Assembly (NCBI GenBank): GCA_016934435.1
Contig: JAFGSU010000494.1
Coordinates: 1-5,974, forward strand
Direction: 5' to 3'
DNA length: 5,974 nucleotides
Source of the DNA: Candidatus Zhuqueibacterota bacterium
GTDB lineage: Bacteria > Zhuqueibacterota > Zhuqueibacteria > Residuimicrobiales > Residuimicrobiaceae
Positions 1 to 5,974 of this stretch are shown here, piece after piece. The notes below the pieces were generated by a model, which was not told where the DNA came from, did no database searches, and saw only the letters and a list, made by a program, of their open reading frames with translations. The translations under genes and the position numbers were made by a program. How positions within the stretch are numbered: position 1 is the stretch's first letter; each line of letters starts with the position of its first letter.

Positions 1-87
1 AAATGAGTATCGAATAAGAAAAGTCCCGTTAGGGACGGTATATTTATAGCAAATGAGTATCGAATAAGAAAAGTCCCGTTAGGGACG
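1..87. repeat. Two 37-bp direct repeats with internal hairpin, 13-bp gap
   Basis: Bases 1-37 and 51-87 are identical over 37 bp and are separated by 13 bp (38-50), giving a 50-bp period. Each copy begins AAATGAGTATCG and ends in a perfect 5-bp inverted repeat, GTCCC-gtta-GGGAC (23-36 and 73-86). The bases after the second copy (88-100) match the first gap at only about half of positions, so this is probably the right-hand end of the array. The window opens exactly at a repeat start, so more copies may lie to the left. The structure resembles REP-like or intergenic hairpin repeats. The 13-bp gap is too short for CRISPR spacers. Function unknown. Confidence 0.85.
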
Positions 88-157
88 ACATATAATCAGA
101 GCCGTCGCTGCGGCAAATCTGCGCAAACCATTGACCCTATGCTGTGATAATTGCGAC

Positions 158-227
158 GACGCAGAGCGTCATGGGGTTGGTTACCACGGCGACCGTGGTA
201 ACCAGATAAATCTGTCCCCTTTTTTTT
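158..227. repeat. Palindromic intergenic element: two perfect hairpins plus T-tract
   Basis: The first hairpin is GACGC-aga-GCGTC (158-170). The second is a perfect 12-bp stem with a 3-base loop, TGGTTACCACGG-cga-CCGTGGTAACCA (178-204). A run of eight T follows at 220-227. The 15-base gap between the large stem and the T-run is longer than in a classical intrinsic terminator, so terminator activity for a gene to the left is possible but not clear. Two closely spaced GC-rich palindromes beside the direct repeats at 1-87 look more like a REP-type repeat cluster. I see no coding frame here. Confidence 0.6.
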
Positions 228-358
228 AAACAGGAGGAGAAGGGAAATTGCCATCGCGACTCCATCACTTCTCCGACTTTTTGTGACAGAGAGAACCGGA
301 ACCCATCATCATGAGGAGAGATGGATCATTTGTCTTTTGGCTTTGCAAATAAAGCTGT
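228..358. other. Non-coding leader upstream of the promoter
   Basis: This stretch between the repeat cluster and the promoter has no supportable gene. It contains a loose inverted repeat (GGAGAAG at 236-242 and CTTCTCC at 268-274, with a 25-base loop). It also holds two very short ATG frames (311-352, 13 codons; 321-389, 22 codons) without convincing ribosome-binding sites. No riboswitch or RNA gene was recognised. Confidence 0.5.
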
Positions 359-367
359 TGGTATAAT
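337..367 (+). promoter_or_regulatory. Extended -10 promoter for the protease operon
   Basis: TATAAT at 362-367 is a perfect consensus -10 hexamer. It is preceded by TG at 359-360, giving the extended -10 motif TGnTATAAT. The best -35 match is weak: TTGGCT at 337-342 with a 19-bp spacer. Extended -10 promoters can tolerate a poor -35. Transcription would start near 373-375, leaving a 5' UTR of about 35 bases. Sigma factors in the FCB group may prefer other spacing or motifs, so the match to the general bacterial consensus is suggestive only. Confidence 0.55.
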
Positions 368-394
368 GAAAAAGAACCTGGCAAAATAAAATTG

Positions 395-400
395 AAAGGA
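395..400 (+). promoter_or_regulatory. Shine-Dalgarno site for the S8 protease gene
   Basis: AAAGGA ends 8 bases before the ATG at 409. This is normal spacing and supports that start, which is followed directly by a well-formed signal peptide. Confidence 0.7.
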
Positions 401-408
401 TCCCGATC

Positions 409-3400
409 ATGAAATCCCGACACAACTGCTTCTATCTGGCGCTTTTTCTCATAACTGCGTCGGCAGGCCTGGTCTGGGCAATCCCGGGTGACCAGGCATT
501 ACTGCAGCAGGCCGAAGAAATTAGAATACAGATGGAAGCCGATCGTGCGGCTGCGCTGGCTCTGGCCAAACAGTACAACTGGCCGGTACGCACTACCTTC
601 GAAAACGGCACCATCATCGAACTGCAAGGACTGATGAATGGCCGGCCCTTCTATTACATCACCCACAACCGCCAGGCCGCCACCACCCTGTCGACGGATA
701 AAATATGGCCAAGCGGTCCCTTAGGATATACATTGACCGGCCAGACCCAGACGCTGGCCATGTGGGATGGTGGATCCGTACGCACAACCCACAGAGAATT
801 CGGCGGCCGTGTGCAACAGATGGACACAGGCATGGAAATAACCGATCATGCCACCCATGTAGCCGGAACGCTCATCGCCGCCGGTATCATGCAAAACGCC
901 CAGGGCATGGCCTATCAGGGCGCGCTGCGCAGCCATAATTGGACCAACGACCTGGCTGAGATGACGGCAGCGGCAGCCAACAATCTTCTATTGTCCAATC
1001 ACTCGTACGGACCCATGGCCGGATGGATATATAATCATTTTGAAGACAACCGCTGGGCCTGGTTCGGCGATACCGCCGTCAGCGAAACGGAAGATTACCT
1101 CTTCGGCTACTACCTCGAACGCGCCCAACAGTGGGATGATTTGCTCCATCAAAATCCGGCGTATGTCATCGTCGTTTCGGCCGGCAATGATAGGTATGAA
1201 TTCGGTCCCCCCAACCCTGCTGATGAACATTGGGTTTTGCAGGGTTCAGAGTGGAAATTATCGACAACCAAACGCGAACCCGATGGCGGCGACGAAGGGT
1301 ACGACAGCATCAACGGCTTTGCCGTGGCCAAAAATCTCATCACCGTCGGCGCCGTGCAGGCATTGCCGTGGCCTTATACATCCCCCGCTGATGTACGCAT
1401 GACCGGTTTCAGCTGTTTTGGTCCCACGGACGACGGCCGCATCAAACCGGACGTGGTGGCGGATGGCGTCTATATCTACTCGTCAATGGGCGCCAGCAAC
1501 GACCATTATTATATGCTGAGCGGCACTTCGCAGGCGGTGCCCAGCGTCACCGGTTCTATCGCCCTTCTTAAAGAGCATTATCGCAACCTGCACGGTGATA
1601 AAACCATCCACGCCGCCACGCTTAAGGGACTCGTCATTCATACCGCTCGCGAATCCGGTTCCGCGCCGGGCCCGGATTATCAGTATGGCTGGGGCTTGAT
1701 GAATACCGCCGATGCCGTCGCGCTCATCAGCGAGGATTTTGATGGCGGTGGAAATATCTACATCCATCAAAAGACTCTGGCGAATAGCCAGCAGATCGAG
1801 ATGCAGGTGGAATCCGACGGCACACAACCATTGAAGGCCACGATATGCTGGACCGATCCGACCGGCCCTGAAATCCCGCCGGCGCTCAATCCCGCCACCC
1901 TGGTATTGGTGAATGATCTGGATCTGCGCCTTATCGGACCGCCCGGCAGCACAACCTATTACCCCTGGACCCTCGATCCGGCTGACCCCGCAAAAGCCGC
2001 CAATACCGGCGATAATTTTCGCGATAATGTAGAACAAATCTTTATCGAAGCGCCGCAAGCCGGCATTTATACCTTGCGCGTCACACATAAAAATACCCTG
2101 CAGGGCGGATCGCAAGACCTTTCCATCGTTTTGTCCGGCACGGTAAGCAAGAGCATCGCCCCGCCCGCACAAGTCATGCTCACAACTCCTGCGGAAAGAG
2201 CCACCATCAATGCCGACACGGTGCGGCTTGGGTGGCAAAACGCTGCCGGCGCTTCATCTTACCATTTGCAGGTCGCGTATGACGACGCCTTTTCTTCTCC
2301 CTATTTTGTGGAGAAAAATATTCGCGTCAACCACTATACTCTGCGCGATATTCCGGCCAATACTGTTTTATACTGGCGCGTCAACGCCCAGAATGCCGGT
2401 GGAACAGGCCTATCCTCCATCATGCGTAGTTTTTCCATCGGATCAGAAGGTGCCATTTTTGTTTGGAACCGGATCACACCACCTGAACTGAATTATCAGG
2501 TCAACGCTTTGATATTGACCACCAAAGGATACATTCTCGCCTATTTGATCCCTTCTCCTTCCCTGTCGAATTATATGGAGATTGTCGGAACCTATCGTTC
2601 AAAAGATGACGGCGCCACGTGGGAGAAAATAGATTTTGATTTTGAAAAGTTCAAGTTGGACCAAAACGGCTCCGTCTGGGGCGTCTGTGGTGATTTATAT
2701 AATTTAGGAGAGGACGGGGATAGTCATCAGTTAGTCTTTTATCAGCCGGGTATTTCGATAAAAGATGCATGTATCGATTGGAACGCGATCTATCTCTTAG
2801 GTTACTACGGCGAATGCTACTTTTCCAGTGACCGCGGCCAAACCTGGCAGGAGATGGGGCAAATCCCGCTGCAAGCCGGTGTGCATACCCAATCCCTGAG
2901 CATGATCGACGGGGATCTCTATGCAGCCACCTGGGGTAACGGCGCATTTTGTTCTGCAGACAGCGGCAAAACATGGGAAAAGATCACAGTCGGAACAAAT
3001 ATCAACAATATCTACTGCATCAAAGCGGCGCTGGACGGCCGGCTGCTGATAGGAACGGTGAATGGATTTTATACTTCCCCACCGGATACGTTTAACTGGC
3101 AGCGGAAAATCGGTGCTAACATAGAAATATCTAAAAGCCCCAATATTATCGTCGGTGACCACGGTGATGTCTATGCGAACAGCTACGGATGTAAAGGTCC
3201 GGGAGATGGCGTATTCGTCTCGCTGAATCACGGCGAAACCTGGACTACCGTCACAAAAGGCTTACACATGAACAGTACGCATGCGATCTATAAAGTTCCC
3301 GGAGGTGATTTGTACGTCGGCACCGGTACCGGCGATGTCAATGACGGTGGTGCTGTCTATTTCGGATTGCAGGAAACCGCCGTTCAGGCAGCTGCACATA

Positions 3401-4011
3401 AATTGGGCGTCACCGTCCCCGGCCAGGTGACGCTGACCAGCCCAACGATGAATGCGGTCCATAATCTGTTGCAAATAACATTAAAATGGCAAACCGTGCA
3501 GCACGGCGCCATGTATCATGTACAGCTGGCCACCGACGCCGGATTCAGCCAACTCATTTACGATCAAAAGATTGCCTTCGACGAGGTGCAGGTTAAAAGC
3601 CTTTCCCAAAAGACGCTATATTACTGGCGCGTCCGCGCGCTCAATGCATTGGGCGATGGGCCGTGGTCGACAAGCAGAAAATTCAGCACATCGGAATCGG
3701 CTGATGTACAGGGCATCGAGCAAGAGCCGAAAACGTTTGCCCTTTATCAGAATTATCCCAATCCATTCAATCCGGGGACGACGATCAAATTTTCTCTGCC
3801 CAAACCGACGCCGGTCGCCCTGACCATCTATAATGTGTACGGACAACAAGTTCGGCAGTTATCGTGCCATGCAGTCAGACCAGCGGGAGAGCACGAGATT
3901 ATCTGGGATGGCCGCGACGACGCCGGAAAAGCTCTGCCATCGGGCGTTTATATCGTAAAATTTACCGCCGGTACTTTTATGCGCACGTGCAAGATCATGA
4001 TGGTAAAATAA
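409..4011 (+). CDS. Secreted subtilisin-like (S8) serine protease with FnIII, Asp-box propeller and type IX sorting domains
   Basis: Predicted exported serine endopeptidase of 1200 residues. Seen: signal peptide about 1-24 (cut near VWA/IPG); a propeptide-like segment about 25-105; S8 catalytic domain about 106-440 with Asp120 (MWDGG), His147 (DHATHVAGT), oxyanion Asn260 (VVSAGND) and Ser374 (SGTSQA). A beta-rich domain at about 447-577 (VNDLDLRL, DNVEQIFI, AGIYTLRVTHK) resembles the C-terminal barrel of Kp43-type subtilases. Then come FnIII-like domain 1 (584-677), a beta-propeller (about 682-990) with Asp-boxes at 731-738, 806-813, 849-856 and 938-945, FnIII-like domain 2 (1002-1095), and a type A sorting domain (1108-1200; NYPNPFNP, SGVY, terminal KIMMVK). 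Known: this tail directs type IX export in Bacteroidetes and relatives. Inferred: the propeller and FnIII modules bind substrate or surface glycans. Oddities: HATH replaces the usual HGTH, and Gln375 replaces the usual Met after the catalytic Ser. All catalytic residues are present, so activity is expected. First gene of a likely two-gene operon. Confidence 0.93.
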   Translation: MKSRHNCFYLALFLITASAGLVWAIPGDQALLQQAEEIRIQMEADRAAALALAKQYNWPVRTTFENGTIIELQGLMNGRPFYYITHNRQAATTLSTDKIWPSGPLGYTLTGQTQTLAMWDGGSVRTTHREFGGRVQQMDTGMEITDHATHVAGTLIAAGIMQNAQGMAYQGALRSHNWTNDLAEMTAAAANNLLLSNHSYGPMAGWIYNHFEDNRWAWFGDTAVSETEDYLFGYYLERAQQWDDLLHQNPAYVIVVSAGNDRYEFGPPNPADEHWVLQGSEWKLSTTKREPDGGDEGYDSINGFAVAKNLITVGAVQALPWPYTSPADVRMTGFSCFGPTDDGRIKPDVVADGVYIYSSMGASNDHYYMLSGTSQAVPSVTGSIALLKEHYRNLHGDKTIHAATLKGLVIHTARESGSAPGPDYQYGWGLMNTADAVALISEDFDGGGNIYIHQKTLANSQQIEMQVESDGTQPLKATICWTDPTGPEIPPALNPATLVLVNDLDLRLIGPPGSTTYYPWTLDPADPAKAANTGDNFRDNVEQIFIEAPQAGIYTLRVTHKNTLQGGSQDLSIVLSGTVSKSIAPPAQVMLTTPAERATINADTVRLGWQNAAGASSYHLQVAYDDAFSSPYFVEKNIRVNHYTLRDIPANTVLYWRVNAQNAGGTGLSSIMRSFSIGSEGAIFVWNRITPPELNYQVNALILTTKGYILAYLIPSPSLSNYMEIVGTYRSKDDGATWEKIDFDFEKFKLDQNGSVWGVCGDLYNLGEDGDSHQLVFYQPGISIKDACIDWNAIYLLGYYGECYFSSDRGQTWQEMGQIPLQAGVHTQSLSMIDGDLYAATWGNGAFCSADSGKTWEKITVGTNINNIYCIKAALDGRLLIGTVNGFYTSPPDTFNWQRKIGANIEISKSPNIIVGDHGDVYANSYGCKGPGDGVFVSLNHGETWTTVTKGLHMNSTHAIYKVPGGDLYVGTGTGDVNDGGAVYFGLQETAVQAAAHKLGVTVPGQVTLTSPTMNAVHNLLQITLKWQTVQHGAMYHVQLATDAGFSQLIYDQKIAFDEVQVKSLSQKTLYYWRVRALNALGDGPWSTSRKFSTSESADVQGIEQEPKTFALYQNYPNPFNPGTTIKFSLPKPTPVALTIYNVYGQQVRQLSCHAVRPAGEHEIIWDGRDDAGKALPSGVYIVKFTAGTFMRTCKIMMVK

Positions 4012-4031
4012 TAAACGACTCCTTTTTGAGT

Positions 4032-4036
4032 GGAGG
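4032..4036 (+). promoter_or_regulatory. Shine-Dalgarno site that decides the second gene's start
   Basis: GGAGG at 4032-4036 abuts the ATG at 4037 with no spacer, which is too close for initiation. It lies 6 bases before the in-frame ATG at 4043, which is ideal. The start is therefore placed at 4043. A CTCC at 4019-4022 could pair with GGAG at 4032-4035 (9-base loop) and partly mask the site, but four pairs is weak. Confidence 0.7.
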
Positions 4037-4042
4037 ATGGTT

Positions 4043-5761
4043 ATGGGACTCATATTTAATCTATCAAAATCCGCCATCAGAATAATCTGCTCATCGGTGG
4101 TTTTAATGCTATCTCCCGCACTGGCTGAAATTAATGCCACGCCGTCGACCGTCGACCTCAGCGGGTATCTGTACAGTCGCTTCACCCCGGCGGTCATTCG
4201 CTCGGACAGCACCCATTCCATCATGCTGGAAGTGGCGACGACCGGCCTGGATATCCAGGAAGTTATGGTGGACTGGATGTATTTCAACAAAGTAGTCTGG
4301 CTGCAAATGTTCGACGACGGCAGCCACGGCGATCGTATCGCAGCCGACGGCATCTATACTCTGGACAATCTGGTGCGAAAGTGTGATTCCCATGCCGGCT
4401 ACTTTGAAGGACATCACCGCTGGACGGGCGCACATGTAAAGATCAAAAAGATCGGGGGACAGGAGTATCAGCACGTCATTAGTTTCGGCATGGTCGACCG
4501 GCAGACTGTGTGGCCTGCAGAAGACCTGGGTGACGGCTGTTTTGCCACCACTTCGGCGTTTTTCATCGCAGATACCGAAGGAGAAATCATGCCGGGATAC
4601 CCGCTGACGCCGATCTCCTGCGGCCAGACCGTATTCACCGGAGCGTATAAAAAATTATACGACCATTTCCCCGATGTTTTCGACTTTATCATTGTCATGC
4701 CGGCAAACACGCTATACCAGCCGGATACCTACTTGGAGCGCGTTCCCTATTGCGTGATGGCGAAAAATGACATCCAACATATCGGCGTGCCGATTTTCGA
4801 TGAGACAGCTCAATATCGCTCTGCGGGTTATTTGCACGCCGTTATCTACCACAGTTTCGGCTACGGTGCGATTCTCGAACATGAAGTAGGACATATGTGG
4901 GGCATGCGCCTGGGAGTAGGTTTGGGATTGTTGCAATATGCCGGAGGACCTTTGGATAGATATGGACACTGGCGGGCGGAAGCGGACATAAACGGTCAGA
5001 TGAGTTGTTTTGTTGACGGCAAGACCATCGTCGATAATGGAGACGGAACCTGGCGCCTGAATCCGCAAGATCCGATCTACATGCCTTATTCTCCATTGGA
5101 ATTGTATATAATGGGACTGCTGCCTGCAAACGAGGTGCCGCCCGTTCATATCCTCTTCGATCCGGATTATTCCGACCCCAATCGGGTGACAGCCGATTCG
5201 GTTAAAACCTATACGATTGATGAAATTATGGCTGCCGAAGGCGGGAAACGAATTCCGTCTCTTGCCGATGCGCAAAAGGCTTTTAAAGCTGCTTTTATCA
5301 TTATCTCCGACCGCGCTTTTTCGGATGCAGAATTCGCCTACTTTTCGCTGGTGGCAGAATTCTTTGCATCCGATTCGCCCGGGTATGGCTATTTAACACC
5401 ATTCGAGACAGCGACCGGCAACCGGGCGACGCTCGACATCAGCCTGCCGGGCATGGAATATCTGACCGTTGAACACACTGCCGCTGATCATACTCCCCAA
5501 AATATGATCCTGCAGCAAAACTATCCAAATCCATTTAACAGTACAACGACCATCCGCTACACCCTGGGCGAAAAAAGTTTTGTCACTCTCAGTGTGTTCG
5601 ATATCTCGGGAAGGCAGGTTGCTTTGATCCGCAGCGGCGAAACCGATGCCGGTGAACACAGCCTCCAATGGCATGCTGATAATTTGAGCAGCGGGATTTA
5701 TCTCTATAAACTCAGCGCCGGCGGAGTATCCGTCAGCAAAAAACTCCTCCTAATAAAATAG
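4043..5761 (+). CDS. Secreted HEVGH zinc-metallopeptidase-like protein with type IX sorting domain
   Basis: Putative exported metallopeptidase of 572 residues, from a family I cannot name. Counting from ATG 4043: signal peptide about 1-28 (hydrophobic IRIICSSVVLML, cut near ALA/E); an Ig-like N-terminal domain to about 115 with a calcium-loop-like DDGSHGD..AADGIY (91-105), as in 'choice-of-anchor X' modules. A central region includes FPDVFDFIIVMP (209-220). The zinc motif is HEVGHMWG (280-287): His280 and His284 are likely ligands and Glu281 the likely general base. Further conserved-looking motifs are GHW (308-310) and SPLELYIMGLLPANEVPP (350-367). The C-terminal sorting domain is 486-572 (NYPNPF 493-498, SSGIYLYKL, terminal KKLLLIK). 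The third zinc ligand is not obvious: the metzincin position holds Leu, so His309 or Glu353 are candidates (inference). It follows the S8 protease gene after 31 bases and is probably co-transcribed with it. Peptidase function rests on the zinc motif and secretion signals. Start chosen from Shine-Dalgarno spacing. Confidence 0.85.
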   Translation: MGLIFNLSKSAIRIICSSVVLMLSPALAEINATPSTVDLSGYLYSRFTPAVIRSDSTHSIMLEVATTGLDIQEVMVDWMYFNKVVWLQMFDDGSHGDRIAADGIYTLDNLVRKCDSHAGYFEGHHRWTGAHVKIKKIGGQEYQHVISFGMVDRQTVWPAEDLGDGCFATTSAFFIADTEGEIMPGYPLTPISCGQTVFTGAYKKLYDHFPDVFDFIIVMPANTLYQPDTYLERVPYCVMAKNDIQHIGVPIFDETAQYRSAGYLHAVIYHSFGYGAILEHEVGHMWGMRLGVGLGLLQYAGGPLDRYGHWRAEADINGQMSCFVDGKTIVDNGDGTWRLNPQDPIYMPYSPLELYIMGLLPANEVPPVHILFDPDYSDPNRVTADSVKTYTIDEIMAAEGGKRIPSLADAQKAFKAAFIIISDRAFSDAEFAYFSLVAEFFASDSPGYGYLTPFETATGNRATLDISLPGMEYLTVEHTAADHTPQNMILQQNYPNPFNSTTTIRYTLGEKSFVTLSVFDISGRQVALIRSGETDAGEHSLQWHADNLSSGIYLYKLSAGGVSVSKKLLLIK

Positions 5762-5780
5762 ACCTTTGCCCCGGCATTAA

Positions 5781-5822
5781 ACTAAAAAGAGTCGGCGCCC
5801 AAGAGGAGCCGACTCTTTTAGT
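5781..5822. terminator. Intrinsic terminator hairpin, possibly bidirectional
   Basis: The A-rich/T-rich stem AAAAGAGTCGGC (5785-5796) pairs perfectly with GCCGACTCTTTT (5808-5819) around an 11-base loop. ACT and AGT extend it by three pairs past one bulged A. It starts 19 bases after the stop codon of the metallopeptidase gene. The T-run on the plus strand is only four long (TTTTAG). On the minus strand the complement of 5784-5788 gives TTTTTAG, so the hairpin could serve both directions. Confidence 0.75.
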
Positions 5823-5974
5823 ATAAATATCCATCCGATCGTGCTAGTCGGATTCTTTGTCAGATTTCGACTTTTTTTCCTTTTTAGATTTAGCCTGAAT
5901 AATTCATAAAAAAAGCTGTTTCATCTAACAAGTTTTTGTTTTAAATTAGGTTATGCAAACCATAAAACACAAAC
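5823..5974. other. AT-rich downstream region without a recognisable gene
   Basis: This AT-rich tail after the terminator has stops in all frames at short intervals. The one oddity is a minus-strand open stretch (5903 down to a TAG at 5844-5846) that would encode 19 residues, including AKSKKEKKSKSDKESD. That resembles the lysine-rich tail of a basic protein, but it has no start and is closed by TGA at 5904-5906. No tRNA, promoter or repeat was recognised. Confidence 0.5.

Noticed and set aside
1..87. CRISPR array
   Set aside because: The 37-bp repeats fit a CRISPR repeat length, but the gap is only 13 bp, only two copies are seen, and no cas genes are present.
321..389. 22-codon ATG frame (with a 13-codon one at 311-352) as a leader peptide
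   Set aside because: The AGGAG at 314-318 lies only two bases from the ATG at 321. The frame overlaps the promoter, so most transcripts would start inside or after it.
337..396. Sigma-54 promoter (TTGGC/TTGC and TGGCA/TTG pieces)
   Set aside because: The spacing between the GG and GC elements does not fit the -24/-12 pattern, whereas a perfect extended -10 TGnTATAAT is present.
1483..2238. Long minus-strand open frame of 251 codons inside the S8 protease gene
   Set aside because: It is fully contained in a gene whose plus-strand frame shows a signal peptide, catalytic triad and conserved domains. The minus-strand translation shows no recognisable domain.
4880..4912. Classical metzincin HExxHxxGxxH site
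   Set aside because: The Gly is in place, but the third ligand position is Leu, so a metzincin assignment is not supported.
5030..5055. An Asp-box (DNGDGTW) in the metallopeptidase
   Set aside because: It lacks the Ser/Thr and the Asp-x-Gly spacing of a true Asp-box and occurs once; it is more likely a simple beta-hairpin turn.

Overview
The window looks like a piece of a bacterial genome from the FCB superphylum (Bacteroidetes relatives such as Calditrichaeota, candidate division KSB1, Ignavibacteria or Marinimicrobia). The main evidence is that both proteins end in the 'NYPNPFN..TTI' type A sorting domain (Por_Secre_tail / FlgD-Ig-like) that marks type IX secretion cargo in those lineages. 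I cannot fix the phylum from the sequence alone.

Layout: positions 1-227 hold repeat-type non-coding DNA. It contains two 37-bp direct repeats with an internal hairpin, then two more perfect palindromes and a T-tract. Positions 228-408 are a leader with an extended -10 promoter (TGnTATAAT) and a Shine-Dalgarno site. Positions 409-4011 encode a 1200-residue secreted subtilisin-like (S8) protease with a jelly-roll domain, two related fibronectin-III-like domains flanking an Asp-box (BNR) beta-propeller, and a C-terminal sorting domain. After 31 bases, 4043-5761 encode a 572-residue secreted protein with an HEVGH zinc-metallopeptidase signature, an N-terminal Ig-like 'DDGsHGD..ADGiY' domain and a second sorting domain. 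A strong hairpin at 5781-5822 closes the unit. The last 150 bases are AT-rich and hold no convincing gene.

The two genes read as one transcription unit: one promoter, a short gap, one terminator. It would deliver two different classes of protease, serine and metallo, to the cell surface or medium by the same route. A joint role in degrading extracellular protein, or in processing other surface proteins, is inference. The items most worth a second look are the uncharacterised HEVGHxWG metallopeptidase family, the propeller held between duplicated FnIII domains in the serine protease, and the 5' repeat cluster.
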